From NCBI GenBank assembly GCA_024231955.1, contig JAAEPZ010000253.1, positions 248,001-312,000 on the forward strand: a stretch of DNA of 64,000 nt, read 5' to 3'. This document shows positions 35,520 to 44,449 of the stretch, piece by piece (position 1 is the stretch's first letter; every line of letters begins with the position of its first letter). Source of the stretch: a bacterium (GTDB taxonomy: Bacteria; Krumholzibacteriota; Krumholzibacteriia; JACNKJ01). The notes under the pieces were generated by a model. It was not told where the DNA came from, did not search any database, and saw nothing but the letters and a program-made list of their open reading frames with translations. The position numbers were made by a program, and so were the translations under genes.

Positions 35520-36953
35520 ATGCCCTATCTCATCACGATCTTCATCTATCTATTCGCACTCGTCGCCATGGGGATCTACAAGTCGAGACATGTCAAAACC
35601 ATGTCCGATTTCGCCGTGGCCGGCCGCAATCTCTCGCCATGGATCCTGGTCGGAACCATGCTGGCCACTTGGATCGGCACCGGCTCAATCCTGGGCAATG
35701 CCGGGAAGGCTTATGAAACCGGTATGGCTGCACTCATTCTGCCCCTGGGTGGCGTGATGGGGATCGTGCTCCTCACCCGCATTGCGGGCAGGGCCAGGAG
35801 GTTTGAGCGATATACCGTACCGGAGATTATCGGCGATCGCTTCGGTCACCTCCCACGCTTGCTCAGCGTCGTGGCGCTGGTACTGGCCTACCTTGTGATC
35901 GTCAGCTATCAGTACAATGCAGGCGGCACCGTTATCTCCACCATTCTCACCGACGAATCCGGCAAGGCCCTGCTTTCGCCCGGTGTGGCGACGTTGATCG
36001 CGGCGGTTTTCATTGTCGCCTATACGATGCTGGCGGGCCTGCTCAGCGTCGCCTACACCGATGTCGTCAACGGTATTATCATGACCCTCGCCCTGGCGGT
36101 GGCGCTGCCGTTATTCTGGATCAAGGCGGGCGGTTGGAGCGGTATGGAGAGCGCCTTCGCCGCATCGGGACGCCCCGGACATATGACTTTCCACGGGATC
36201 TATTCGGGGATGGACATCATCAACTTCTGCCTCCCCCCCTTCCTGCTGGTTCTCGGCGACGCCAACATGTTCCAACGCTTCTTCGCGTGCAAAGACGCCC
36301 GAGGCGCGCAGCGGGCGACAACCATACTGGTGTTCGCCGTGCTGCTGATCGAGCTCATGATCATCGCCTCCGCCTGGGTGAGTTCCAGCCTGATCCCCGA
36401 TGCGGCCAACGGCAAGCACGTCCTGATCTACTCGGCGGTACGCTTCCTGCCCCTGCCGCTCGGGGCGATCATGCTCACGACGATCGTAGGGATAATCATC
36501 TCCACAGCCGACTCCTACCTGCTGGTTCCCGCCACAACCCTGGTGCGGGACATCTACCTGACCCATATCAATCCACAGGCGAGTGAGAAGCGGATTGTCC
36601 TGCTCAGCCGCCTGATCGTTCTGGGATTGGGATTCCTGGCTTATCTCGTATCACGGGGGTTTGCCGAATCGGCAGGGTTCTTTGAGCGCGCGCTGTACGC
36701 CTATACGATTTACGGGGCAGCGATAACTCCGGCACTGCTCGCGGCCCTCTTCTGGAAAGGTGCGACGAAGATGGGCGCCGTGGCGTCAATAATTGCCGGA
36801 ACGCTGACGACTCTGCTCTGGAAGGAGGCCGGTTTCGTCCGTCATATCGTGCCCGATTCCATATATCTCCAATTGGACGAAGTGTTGCCGGCGATTATTA
36901 TGTCCGTCCTCGGACTGGTGATCGGCAGTTTTCTGACCCGACGGCGGAGTTGA
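35520..36953 (+). CDS. Sodium:solute symporter (SSS family)
   Basis: A 477-residue membrane protein with about 13 helices. Family marks: FAVAGRNLSPWILVGTMLATWIGTGSILGNAG in the first unwound helix, ERYTVPEIIGDRFG, and the TM8 region TTIVGIIISTADSYLLVPATTLVRDIY, in which the STADS Ser residues form the Na2 site. It imports an organic solute with sodium; the substrate (sugar, amino acid, vitamin) cannot be told from sequence. ATG 35520 was preferred over the longer frame from 35475. Single gene. Confidence 0.9.
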   Translation: MPYLITIFIYLFALVAMGIYKSRHVKTMSDFAVAGRNLSPWILVGTMLATWIGTGSILGNAGKAYETGMAALILPLGGVMGIVLLTRIAGRARRFERYTVPEIIGDRFGHLPRLLSVVALVLAYLVIVSYQYNAGGTVISTILTDESGKALLSPGVATLIAAVFIVAYTMLAGLLSVAYTDVVNGIIMTLALAVALPLFWIKAGGWSGMESAFAASGRPGHMTFHGIYSGMDIINFCLPPFLLVLGDANMFQRFFACKDARGAQRATTILVFAVLLIELMIIASAWVSSSLIPDAANGKHVLIYSAVRFLPLPLGAIMLTTIVGIIISTADSYLLVPATTLVRDIYLTHINPQASEKRIVLLSRLIVLGLGFLAYLVSRGFAESAGFFERALYAYTIYGAAITPALLAALFWKGATKMGAVASIIAGTLTTLLWKEAGFVRHIVPDSIYLQLDEVLPAIIMSVLGLVIGSFLTRRRS

Positions 36954-37095
36954 TCCCTCGACTGCAGCAGATGGATTCGCACCTCCATATCAGTTTGAGA
37001 TGTAACCAGATAGATCTTCTGGTGTCTAAGGCATCATACGGGAAACATCAGTGCGATCAGACCGTACGCGTGTAAGTTCCCGAAAGGAGATACCA

Positions 37096-38052
37096 ATGAA
37101 AGTATGGCTGAAGCCAATACCTGCAATCTGTCTGTTACTCACTGCAATGACGATATTGAGTGCTGATCCCGCCAACGCCAAGAAGATCCGCAAAACCTTC
37201 GACGTTAAACCGGGGGGCGAATTGGTAGTCGATACCGATGTCGGTTCCATCGAGATCAAGACCATCAAGCAGAATCAGGTTGAGGTCGAGGTTCTCGTCT
37301 CCGGTCGCGATGAGGACGATTTCAAGATCGATTTCAAGCATCAAGGCGAGGATGTCGAGATCCGTGGTGACCGTCGCAAACGCAGCATCATCAACTGGGG
37401 CAAAAATCTCAAAGTACGCTTCAGGATTCTGGTCCCCGAGCATTACAATATCGACATCGAAACATCGGGCGGCTCAATCATCGTCGACGACCTGGAGGGC
37501 CGCGTGCATGCCGAGACCTCCGGCGGCAGCTTGGAGTTTGGCAACATCAACGGTCCGGTGCGAGGTCACACCTCCGGTGGCAGTATCACTCTGGAGGGAT
37601 GCGAGGGTGACGCCGACATCAACACATCCGGCGGTTCGATCCGGATTGGTTTCGTCAATGGCGATATCACGGCGCACACCTCCGGGGGCGGTATCGATAT
37701 CGAAGAGGCACGCGGTACGGTCGAAGCCGAGACATCCGGCGGCAGTATCCATGTGCGTGAAGTGATGGGGACAATCTCAGCTTCAACCTCAGGTGGCGGC
37801 ATAACGGCTTACATCACCGAGCAACCCAGGGGGGACTGCAGACTCACAACATCCGGCGGTAGCGTCAAAGTTTATCTGGCTTCGGACATCAGCCTGGATC
37901 TGGACGCACGCGGCGGCGACAGGGTGCGCTGCGATTTCGATGTGCCGGATCGGTCCCGCAACAAACGAACCCTGGTTGGCGAGATCAATGGCGGGGGCCC
38001 GGAACTATACTTGCGCAGTTCAGGTGGTGGTGTCCGCATTATTGAGCGTTAA
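37096..38052 (+). CDS. Secreted DUF4097-type repeat protein (18-residue TSGG repeats)
   Basis: A 318-residue exported protein with signal peptide (ending SADPANA). From about residue 115 it has eight copies of [EHNST]TSGG[SG]-[IL], mostly exactly 18 residues apart. That is the regular period expected of a beta-solenoid of the DUF4097 type. In other bacteria DUF4097 proteins are envelope proteins often linked to ECF or LiaF/PspC-type stress regulation. AAAGGAG precedes ATG 37096 and a strong terminator follows, so it is monocistronic. Compare the genes at 51156 and 62881. Confidence 0.85.
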   Translation: MKVWLKPIPAICLLLTAMTILSADPANAKKIRKTFDVKPGGELVVDTDVGSIEIKTIKQNQVEVEVLVSGRDEDDFKIDFKHQGEDVEIRGDRRKRSIINWGKNLKVRFRILVPEHYNIDIETSGGSIIVDDLEGRVHAETSGGSLEFGNINGPVRGHTSGGSITLEGCEGDADINTSGGSIRIGFVNGDITAHTSGGGIDIEEARGTVEAETSGGSIHVREVMGTISASTSGGGITAYITEQPRGDCRLTTSGGSVKVYLASDISLDLDARGGDRVRCDFDVPDRSRNKRTLVGEINGGGPELYLRSSGGGVRIIER

Positions 38053-38087
38053 CCTTTCCATACCCAGGTTGATCGGATTCACAAGCA

Positions 38088-38117
38088 GGGCTCTCCCATC
38101 AAGGAGAGCCCTCTCTC
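38088..38117 (+). terminator. Rho-independent terminator
   Basis: Perfect 9-bp stem GGGCTCTCC / GGAGAGCCC with a CATCAA loop, followed by TCTCTCT. It ends the DUF4097 gene. Confidence 0.8.
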
Positions 38118-38301
38118 TATCCTGAATCCCGGCACGTTCATATGACGATATGAGCAAGAGATCAACTCAATGCACATCTCTGTTCCGAAACACTTCATTT
38201 TGGCAAACACCTGTCGATATAGAATTGAGCGCTCTCACCCGGCCATGCAGGGCATGAAGTGAGTGTGCACAATCCAGAACAATCGATAAGGAGTTGAGAG
38301 A

Positions 38302-38685
38302 ATGACAAGTGACTTCTCTGGTATTAAGGACAGCAGTCCGCTCCCCAGCGTCAAAAGCCTGACACTGCCTGCCGAGATGCAGGAGTTGATGGATGAATAC
38401 ATCCAGTCAACCCTGGCACTGCTCCATTCTCTGGAGGAGGTAGCTCTGGATATAGACTCCACACGAGCATCGGAGGATAACGTCCAGCAGGTTCTCCGAA
38501 TTATCCACACCATCAAGGGTGAGGCTGGGATCGTAGGGCTGACTGCGGTTTCGGATTTCAGTCACGAAACGGAGAGCGCTGTCCCCCTCCTGGAGGGGGA
38601 GGCCCTGACCGACATGTTGCTCCGATATAAGGACTGGATTTGCGACGCGTTGGAGTGGATGGCATCCGCAAAGACATCGGTGTGA
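38302..38685 (+). CDS. Orphan Hpt (histidine phosphotransfer) protein
   Basis: The 127-residue protein consists of a disordered N-terminus and one Hpt helical bundle with the phospho-His motif HTIKGEAG (His69), preceded by LPAEMQELMDEYIQSTLALL. This is the P1-type domain of CheA-like kinases as a free protein. It relays phosphate between a hybrid kinase and a response regulator. No kinase or regulator gene is next to it; the nearest signalling genes are at 33-35 kb. AAGGAG precedes ATG. Confidence 0.85.
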   Translation: MTSDFSGIKDSSPLPSVKSLTLPAEMQELMDEYIQSTLALLHSLEEVALDIDSTRASEDNVQQVLRIIHTIKGEAGIVGLTAVSDFSHETESAVPLLEGEALTDMLLRYKDWICDALEWMASAKTSV

Positions 38686-38703
38686 TCTCCTCAGAATACC
38701 CGG

Positions 38704-39129
38704 TCAATCATATTCCTTTGAGTAGGTGTTGCCATATTCATCGGCCCAGTGCAACTCCACCTCCCAGCGATCAAAATCGGACTCATCATCAATGCAGTCA
38801 AACTCGACCTCCGTCCACGCGGAATCGCCACAGCGCAGATCGGGGAATGAAAGCGTTCGACGGGCGATGACCCTGCAGTCATCGATCAGTTTCAACGTCC
38901 CCCAAACGGCATATGCCCGCTCGTTTCCCCTGTTGCGAATATTGACCTCAGCCTCCAGCCCTCCAAAGGGCCAGCCTCCGCAGGAATCCCACTCGATGAA
39001 GCTCAACTTGACCTTCGGTTTACCGCATGAGGGCGAAAACAGATCGGAACAGCATCCACCAAGGAGGAGCGGTACAAGGGTTAAAACGAGGACGATAAAG
39101 CGGGTATCTATTCGGCGAAGCATATTCAT
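38704..39129 (-). CDS. Lipoprotein with FxLYD-like beta domain, function unknown
   Basis: A 141-residue lipoprotein (LLLGGC). The mature part looks like a single beta-sandwich of the type comparing vectors of strands (LEAEVNIRNRGNERAYAVWGTL, AWTEVEFDCIDDE). Four to five additional Cys may form disulfides. GGAGAAGCT precedes the ATG. It ends 18 bp past the convergent Hpt gene. I do not recognise a precise family. Confidence 0.65.
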   Translation of the reverse strand: MNMLRRIDTRFIVLVLTLVPLLLGGCCSDLFSPSCGKPKVKLSFIEWDSCGGWPFGGLEAEVNIRNRGNERAYAVWGTLKLIDDCRVIARRTLSFPDLRCGDSAWTEVEFDCIDDESDFDRWEVELHWADEYGNTYSKEYD

Positions 39130-39426
39130 AGCTTCTCCTCAAACTACTGAACGGCAACTGGATGAAATACGAACCGAGCCATCAGTTCCAGCCCAAGCCG
39201 TCAATAGCGCACCCGTGTCACGACTCTCCGCGACAGGCAGCGCCAGGCGCTGGGTGCGCCGGCAGCTGACGATCGAGTGCTCCGAAGACGAAGTCACCCC
39301 GATCCTCAACAGATGGTCCACACACAATTGCCCAGCTACAAAGGGGCCACCTCGGGGGCCCGCACCTCGATACAGGCCGAACTGCCGCCCCTATCCCGTT
39401 ACCACTACGCCACTTACCCGCCAGCC
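39130..39426. other. Intergenic, 297 bp
   Basis: Structured GC-rich spacer with several short inverted repeats (for example around 39225-39260). Searched for tRNA-like arms and RNase P elements without success. The small frame at 39139-39327 is not protein-like. Confidence 0.35.
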
Positions 39427-41781
39427 CTATTGACGGCAATCTGGAATGGTGAACATGTCTGCATCTCGGTGGCTGTCCTCGATCAGTTCCTCGGCGAAGT
39501 AGTTCCAAATCATCTGGCACCTGTAGCGCCAGTCTCCAAGTCCATGTCCGGCTCCCGGCACTATAAACATGTCAAAACGTTTGCCGGCCTCAATGAAGGC
39601 TGCGACCATGCGATACATGTGTCCCGGATGGACATTGCCATCCAACTCGCCATTGATCATCAGCAGCCGTCCCTGCAGCTGATCCGCCAGTTCGATATTG
39701 CCCTGGGGCTCACAGCTCCACACCAGCGAGCCATCCTCGGCCTCCACCCTCTCCAGGCCGAAATATCGCTCGCCCCAGATATGGTAATACTGTCCCGGAT
39801 CATTGGGCGCAGTCATGGCCACACCGACCTTGAAGAATTCCGGATAGACCAGCATCGCCGACACGGTCATGAAGCCGCCCGAGGAGCTGCCGAAGATACC
39901 GACACTATCGAGATCTATATAATCGTGCCGTGCCGCCAGTTGCTCGATTACGACCTTCTTATCCTCCAGACCGTAATCACGGAAGTTGTCCGATTGGTAC
40001 ATGCGGTAGGCTAATCCCCGTTCCGGCGTACCACCTCGATTGCCGAAATGCACAACGATGCATCCCAGGTTGGCGAGATAGAGTTCGGTGTTGATCGGCG
40101 AGAATGCGCGTGGGATGTATTCCCCCTGCCGGCCGGGATACACATGGGTGACAATCGGATACTTGCGGGTCGGATCAAAATCGAAGGGTTTGTACATGAC
40201 GCCCCAGTGGTCGGTCACACCATCAGCCGCTTTGGCCTTGAAGATCTCCGGAGGCTGCCACCCCGCCTCGACCAGGCGTGAGATGTCGCTCCGTTCCAGT
40301 TCAAGCAGCAGGTTTCCCCTATTATCCCGAACCTCACTGGTGTAGGGCAGATCGACGCGGGAATGGATATCAACGAGATACTTGTTCGAGGGGGACAGCG
40401 ATACGCTATGCTCGGCATCGGCAGGGGTCAACAGCTTCAGCCCCGAACCGTCGAATCCCACCCTATACAGATGACGATAGTAGGGATTGCGCCCCTCCTC
40501 GCGCCCGTTGGCCAGGAAGTAGAGTACGCGCCGCTTGGCATCCACCGCCACGATCTCATCAACATTGAACTCACCTGTCGTAACGCTGTTGAGAACAGCG
40601 CCATTGTCGTCGAGCAGATAGTAATGCCCCCACCCGTCTCGCATGGACCACCAGAGATATTCGCTGGATGCGGGCAGTTCGTATAGTGGGTGGATATAGA
40701 CCTGCCCACCTTGCCGCTCCTCCTCGAGCACCTCGACCGCTGTCGTGGCGGGATCGAGCCGACAGAGATCGAGTTGGCTGTAATCACGGCTGCGTCGCAC
40801 AAAACTCAACCCGGCGGAATCCGCATCCCACCACAGAGTCTCATGAAACAGATCGATCAGGGTCTGATCCTCCCACCTGGCGACATCCATGCTGCGCAAC
40901 TCGCGAGTGGCGGTGGTGAATAGCCAGAGTTCATTCCTGCCTACCTCCTCTCCGGGCAGCGGATACTTGAAGGTGCGCAGTGTCGGGCGGGGATCACTGA
41001 GGCTCTCCACCAGCCACATCTCCTCCACATCCCTCTGATCCTGACGCACTGTGACGAAGTAGCGGGAATCGGGGGACCAGGCCACGCCAACCTGCCGTTT
41101 CTCCCGGTCATCCGCAGTGATCACGGCATCATCCTGGTTCCACCCGTAGCCGGGGGCACCGTCGAAACTCAGTTGAATCGGATCCATCCCCGGCGTGGAG
41201 AGATCGAGCAGGTAGAGATCATTGCCGATGGCAAAGACACTGAGAGAGCCGTCGGGGGAATCGTTCCGCCAGGATTCGATATCCGGCTCACCGACCTCCT
41301 CGGGTATTCTCCCGAGAACCCCTGTAGCGATGGCATAGTTGAAACGCTCCTCCTTGAGACTGAAGTTGAGCGACTTATCCCCGGGCAGATATTCAATATC
41401 CTGCAGATAGAGATGCTTACTGTCGTGCGCCTCCCCCGTCAAGCGGGTCAGCGCGGAGGCCAGCTGCATCCGGTCGAACAGGGGGCGGCGTGTCTTCTTG
41501 GCGGGATCAACCAGATAATAGTGCCTCCCTTCGCTACTCGAGTACTTGTACCAGAAACGATCGCTGCTCCCGATCCATACCGGAGTCACACCGCGTGCAT
41601 ACAGTTTCTCTATGATCTTGTCCGGGAGCCACTTGTCGGCCAACTCGAAGTTGGCCTCACGAGCTGCCCCACCCTGCGCAATGAGAAGTATGACCAGAGT
41701 GCCGAGCAGTGGGATCAGTCTGGAGATAATCGTCGATGTGAAACTGGTTTTCGTGTGAGGGCGGGAATCCGGAACCGGCAT
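39427..41781 (-). CDS. Secreted prolyl oligopeptidase-family (S9, DPP IV-like) peptidase
   Basis: A 784-residue exported enzyme with signal segment LIPLLGTLVILLIAQGGAA. The first 500 residues form an eight-bladed DPP IV N-terminal propeller (VGVAWSPDSRYFVTVRQDQ, YLWWSMRDGWGHYYL). The C-terminal hydrolase has the nucleophile Ser in GIFGSSSGGFMT, Asp in NGELDGNVHPGHM and His in PGAGHGLGD. All three are in DPP IV order. It removes dipeptides or oligopeptides in the periplasm. ATG 41781 lies six bases after GGAGG; the longer frame to 41874 is rejected. Confidence 0.9.
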   Translation of the reverse strand: MPVPDSRPHTKTSFTSTIISRLIPLLGTLVILLIAQGGAAREANFELADKWLPDKIIEKLYARGVTPVWIGSSDRFWYKYSSSEGRHYYLVDPAKKTRRPLFDRMQLASALTRLTGEAHDSKHLYLQDIEYLPGDKSLNFSLKEERFNYAIATGVLGRIPEEVGEPDIESWRNDSPDGSLSVFAIGNDLYLLDLSTPGMDPIQLSFDGAPGYGWNQDDAVITADDREKRQVGVAWSPDSRYFVTVRQDQRDVEEMWLVESLSDPRPTLRTFKYPLPGEEVGRNELWLFTTATRELRSMDVARWEDQTLIDLFHETLWWDADSAGLSFVRRSRDYSQLDLCRLDPATTAVEVLEEERQGGQVYIHPLYELPASSEYLWWSMRDGWGHYYLLDDNGAVLNSVTTGEFNVDEIVAVDAKRRVLYFLANGREEGRNPYYRHLYRVGFDGSGLKLLTPADAEHSVSLSPSNKYLVDIHSRVDLPYTSEVRDNRGNLLLELERSDISRLVEAGWQPPEIFKAKAADGVTDHWGVMYKPFDFDPTRKYPIVTHVYPGRQGEYIPRAFSPINTELYLANLGCIVVHFGNRGGTPERGLAYRMYQSDNFRDYGLEDKKVVIEQLAARHDYIDLDSVGIFGSSSGGFMTVSAMLVYPEFFKVGVAMTAPNDPGQYYHIWGERYFGLERVEAEDGSLVWSCEPQGNIELADQLQGRLLMINGELDGNVHPGHMYRMVAAFIEAGKRFDMFIVPGAGHGLGDWRYRCQMIWNYFAEELIEDSHRDADMFTIPDCRQ

Positions 41782-41907
41782 CATTCTCCTCCAATGAGTA
41801 CGTAGGCGGTCGACGACTCCTAATTCCTTAAGAGTCTCAATATGCAAGTTACTACGCAGGCCACACCAGTACAACTAATTTCTTAGGATTTCAGGCAGTA
41901 TTCCAAA

Positions 41908-41935
41908 AAACCCCGCCTCCGGAGAGACGGGGTTT
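41908..41935 (-). terminator. Rho-independent terminator
   Basis: Twelve-position stem (one mismatch), tetraloop, and T residues on the minus strand. It lies 79 bp beyond the stop of the membrane protein ending at 42014, closing the ECF/anti-sigma operon. Confidence 0.75.
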
Positions 41936-42013
41936 AAAAAACCGGGGGATCTTGGCAGGCTCGTCTGGATACTCCCGGCATCGTTCCGATCCGTTTATGT
42001 CAATGCGATCAGA

Positions 42014-42595
42014 TCAGGAGGTTTCCGTACCCTGTCTCCTCTTGACGACCAGATAGATGCCGAGACCAACCAGGAACAGCGGCCAGTATTCAGCGACCCA
42101 ATCCAGGGACATATCGAAGCGGGTGTTCAGGAAGAGAATCAATCCCAGCCCGATCAGCAGGAGCCCTCCACCCAGGGAACCTGAGGTCGGAATGGCAAAG
42201 TCGGCGGGCATCATGACCTCTTCTCCACCATCCAATGCCATGTTGTAGAAGGCGGCGCGACGTCCGGCATCAATGATGTTGTAGAGCCAGAAGAAGGGGA
42301 GGAAGACACCGAACATTGGCGTTAACGCGCCCATATCCGAGGCCAACAACATGATCACCACGGCAACGAGGGCCGCATGGGTGAAGCCACGCTGGTAGTA
42401 CCCTACGTAAACCTGGCCGAGGCCGGGCATCAGGGACAACAGGCTCGCGAGGACCTGGGACTTGTACTGTTTGCCGCGGGGCGCTTTGATTCGACGCCCG
42501 CTGTTTCGATTACCTGTTTCGGTGTAGTTGATCTGTTCTCCGGAATAGCCATCATTTCCATGTGCATACCCGTTGGATTCCTGTTTGCCGTTCAT
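42014..42595 (-). CDS. Small membrane protein (DUF5683/LiaF-like helices) of the ECF operon
   Basis: A 193-residue protein with a polar N-terminal 45 residues. A TM2-like unit (LASLLSLMPGLGQVYVGYYQRG) and more helices follow, to a C-terminal pair (GGGLLLIGLGLILFLNT, YWPLFLVGLGIYLVVK) that resembles the LiaF/DUF5668 transmembrane pair. It begins 14 bp after the anti-sigma gene and is last before the terminator. It could be an envelope-stress sensor or effector; this is inferred from context. Confidence 0.7.
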   Translation of the reverse strand: MNGKQESNGYAHGNDGYSGEQINYTETGNRNSGRRIKAPRGKQYKSQVLASLLSLMPGLGQVYVGYYQRGFTHAALVAVVIMLLASDMGALTPMFGVFLPFFWLYNIIDAGRRAAFYNMALDGGEEVMMPADFAIPTSGSLGGGLLLIGLGLILFLNTRFDMSLDWVAEYWPLFLVGLGIYLVVKRRQGTETS

Positions 42596-42609
42596 GTCGG
42601 CCTCCTTGG

Positions 42610-43635
42610 TTAGTCTTTCTCGTCGTCGGATCGGGAGCCTGCCGGCATTGCCGTCCGTCCATCCTCATTCAGTTTGTCTTGCTCCAGTTGCTCGATTTCA
42701 TCCTCTTCATTCCACTCGTGCCACACGCTCTTCAGATCGCGGCCCATCTCGCCCAGACTGATCGACATGCCGGGAACGTCCAGCTCCGCGATCGCACTAC
42801 CCAGATCATCCGTGTGCTCTTGCAGGTCCTGCCAAGCGGGTGCTACCCGTTGACGGCGTACTCCAATATCCTCACTCAGGGAGTTGAACGATCCCACTAC
42901 GATCTGCCCACTGTAGGACCAGACAACCCGGGCTCGCCTCTTGGCGGTGTCAACGACTACAGCCGCATCCGGCCCCAGAGTTGCGATCAGTGCATCAGGG
43001 CCACCCTGGACCAGCGCCAGGGCCCGGGGCGGGGCATTGCGCAGCGGGGAGATCGGCGTACCGCAGAGCAGGACCAGGACGATCAGGCTGACGTAGGCCG
43101 CCTCCAGCGAGAACCTGGGCCGCAGGTAGAGCTTCTGCCACCTGGCCTTGAGATTCTCCAATATGCTGTCGAACAGGGGAACCTGCGGTTCACGCATCTT
43201 CTCATCAATCTCGGCTGTTGCCCGCAGGACATCCGCCGTGAACGCGGCATCGGGTTCGATCTCGGCCATCACCGGCAGGGTCTCCCCCAGCCAGGCCAGA
43301 TCGGCGGCCAGCACGGTACAAGGGCTGCAGTGCCCCATATGCTTGGCCAACAGGTCCGAATCCACTGCGTTCAGCTCCGTGTCGTCCAGGCGCTGCAGGA
43401 GTAGTTCATGCGCTCTTTCGCAGGGGGAGCCGCAGGTCTCCTTCAGGATGCGATCGGTCAATTCGTCATCATCCCTGATCGACAGCACCGCACGGTTGCG
43501 TTTGACAACCTCGTACAACTCGGCACAGTCCGCACACTCAGCCAGGTGTTCCTCGGCCCCCCTCCGGTCTTCGGCAGACAGGAGGCCATCGACGAAGTCG
43601 TCCAGCAATCTTTCCCATTCGCGGCAGTTCATCAT
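42610..43635 (-). CDS. Anti-sigma factor with two zf-HC2 motifs
   Basis: A 341-residue membrane protein. The first zinc-binding motif HLAECADC is at about residues 29-36 and a second, HMGHCSPC, at about 102-109. So the zf-HC2/ASD unit appears duplicated. One helix (YVSLIVLVLLCGTPI) divides it from an extracytoplasmic C-terminus. It overlaps the ECF sigma gene by four bases (ATGA), the standard arrangement for a factor that holds the sigma until a signal arrives. Confidence 0.85.
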   Translation of the reverse strand: MMNCREWERLLDDFVDGLLSAEDRRGAEEHLAECADCAELYEVVKRNRAVLSIRDDDELTDRILKETCGSPCERAHELLLQRLDDTELNAVDSDLLAKHMGHCSPCTVLAADLAWLGETLPVMAEIEPDAAFTADVLRATAEIDEKMREPQVPLFDSILENLKARWQKLYLRPRFSLEAAYVSLIVLVLLCGTPISPLRNAPPRALALVQGGPDALIATLGPDAAVVVDTAKRRARVVWSYSGQIVVGSFNSLSEDIGVRRQRVAPAWQDLQEHTDDLGSAIAELDVPGMSISLGEMGRDLKSVWHEWNEEDEIEQLEQDKLNEDGRTAMPAGSRSDDEKD

Positions 43636-44219
43636 GCGATTCCCCGCCTTTCTCCGGAATCGTCCCCGGAAGGTCCGTCGAGAGCACGAACGGCGTGCGC
43701 CAGCTCCAGCCGCGCCCTGTTCGAACGCGACTTGACCGTACCGACGGGGATACCGAGCATATCGGCTATCTCCTCCAGCTGCAGCCCCTGCATATCCTTG
43801 AGCAGAATGATCTCACAATTGATCTTGCTCATGCTCCGCATGGCGGTATATACGAGCCGACGTCTTGAATCGGTCACCCAGTCATCCTCGGGGGTCGGCC
43901 CCGGATCCACCAGGTTGTACATACCGTCGGCAGGGATGTCATGTCGCGGCGGACGGGACTTGAGTCGCCGCAAATGATCCAGACAGGCGTTGCGGGCAAT
44001 CTTGATGATCCAGGCGAGAAACCGCTCGGGATCGCGACACTTGTCCAGACTGCGATAGATCCGCACGAAGATCTCCTGGGCCAGGTCGCGCGCCTCGTCA
44101 GTATTATTGACGTAGGTGTAGGCGACTGCGCAGATGCGCGACTGGTACTGGCGAACCATGTGTTCCCAGGCCAGTTGATCGCCAGCGCGACAGCGCTCCA
44201 GAAGCAGGGTGGTCTCCAT
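43632..44219 (-). CDS. ECF-type RNA polymerase sigma factor
   Basis: A 195-residue ECF sigma factor. Region 2: AWEHMVRQYQSRICAVAYTYVNNTDEARDLAQEIFVRIYRSLDKC and AWIIKIARNACLDHLRR. Region 4: MSKINCEIILLKDMQGLQLEEIADMLGIPVGTVKSRSNRARLELAHAV. It directs RNA polymerase to stress promoters and is controlled by the overlapping anti-sigma gene. It lies 230 bp downstream of the ABC ATPase gene, and this gap presumably holds its own, often autoregulated, promoter. Confidence 0.93.
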   Translation of the reverse strand: METTLLLERCRAGDQLAWEHMVRQYQSRICAVAYTYVNNTDEARDLAQEIFVRIYRSLDKCRDPERFLAWIIKIARNACLDHLRRLKSRPPRHDIPADGMYNLVDPGPTPEDDWVTDSRRRLVYTAMRSMSKINCEIILLKDMQGLQLEEIADMLGIPVGTVKSRSNRARLELAHAVRALDGPSGDDSGERRGIA

Positions 44220-44449
44220 CGTATCCTTTCAAGGTCTCTGAGGGTCTCTGATGTCTAGCGCGGGTTGTTTTCAAGCTCTCCGCTACCAGTCTCGTATATG
44301 GAGACGTAATCGGAAAGGTCAAGTTCGGTATCGAAGTGTTTTTTTTGAGTAGCGGATTACTGAAGATGTCGACTCGCACCGATGCAAGAACTGCGAAGCC
44401 GCTGCCGATCGGCTGCGACTCCGCAGTAATTTCGGGATATTGAAAGTCA

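Noticed and set aside
37440..37870. CRISPR-like regular spacing in the DUF4097 gene
   Set aside because: The periodicity is the 54-bp coding period of TSGG repeats, with no identical DNA repeats and no cas genes.
39139..39327. Small frame and tRNA-like arms upstream of the S9 peptidase terminus
   Set aside because: No complete cloverleaf, no T-arm GTTCGA and no plausible protein.
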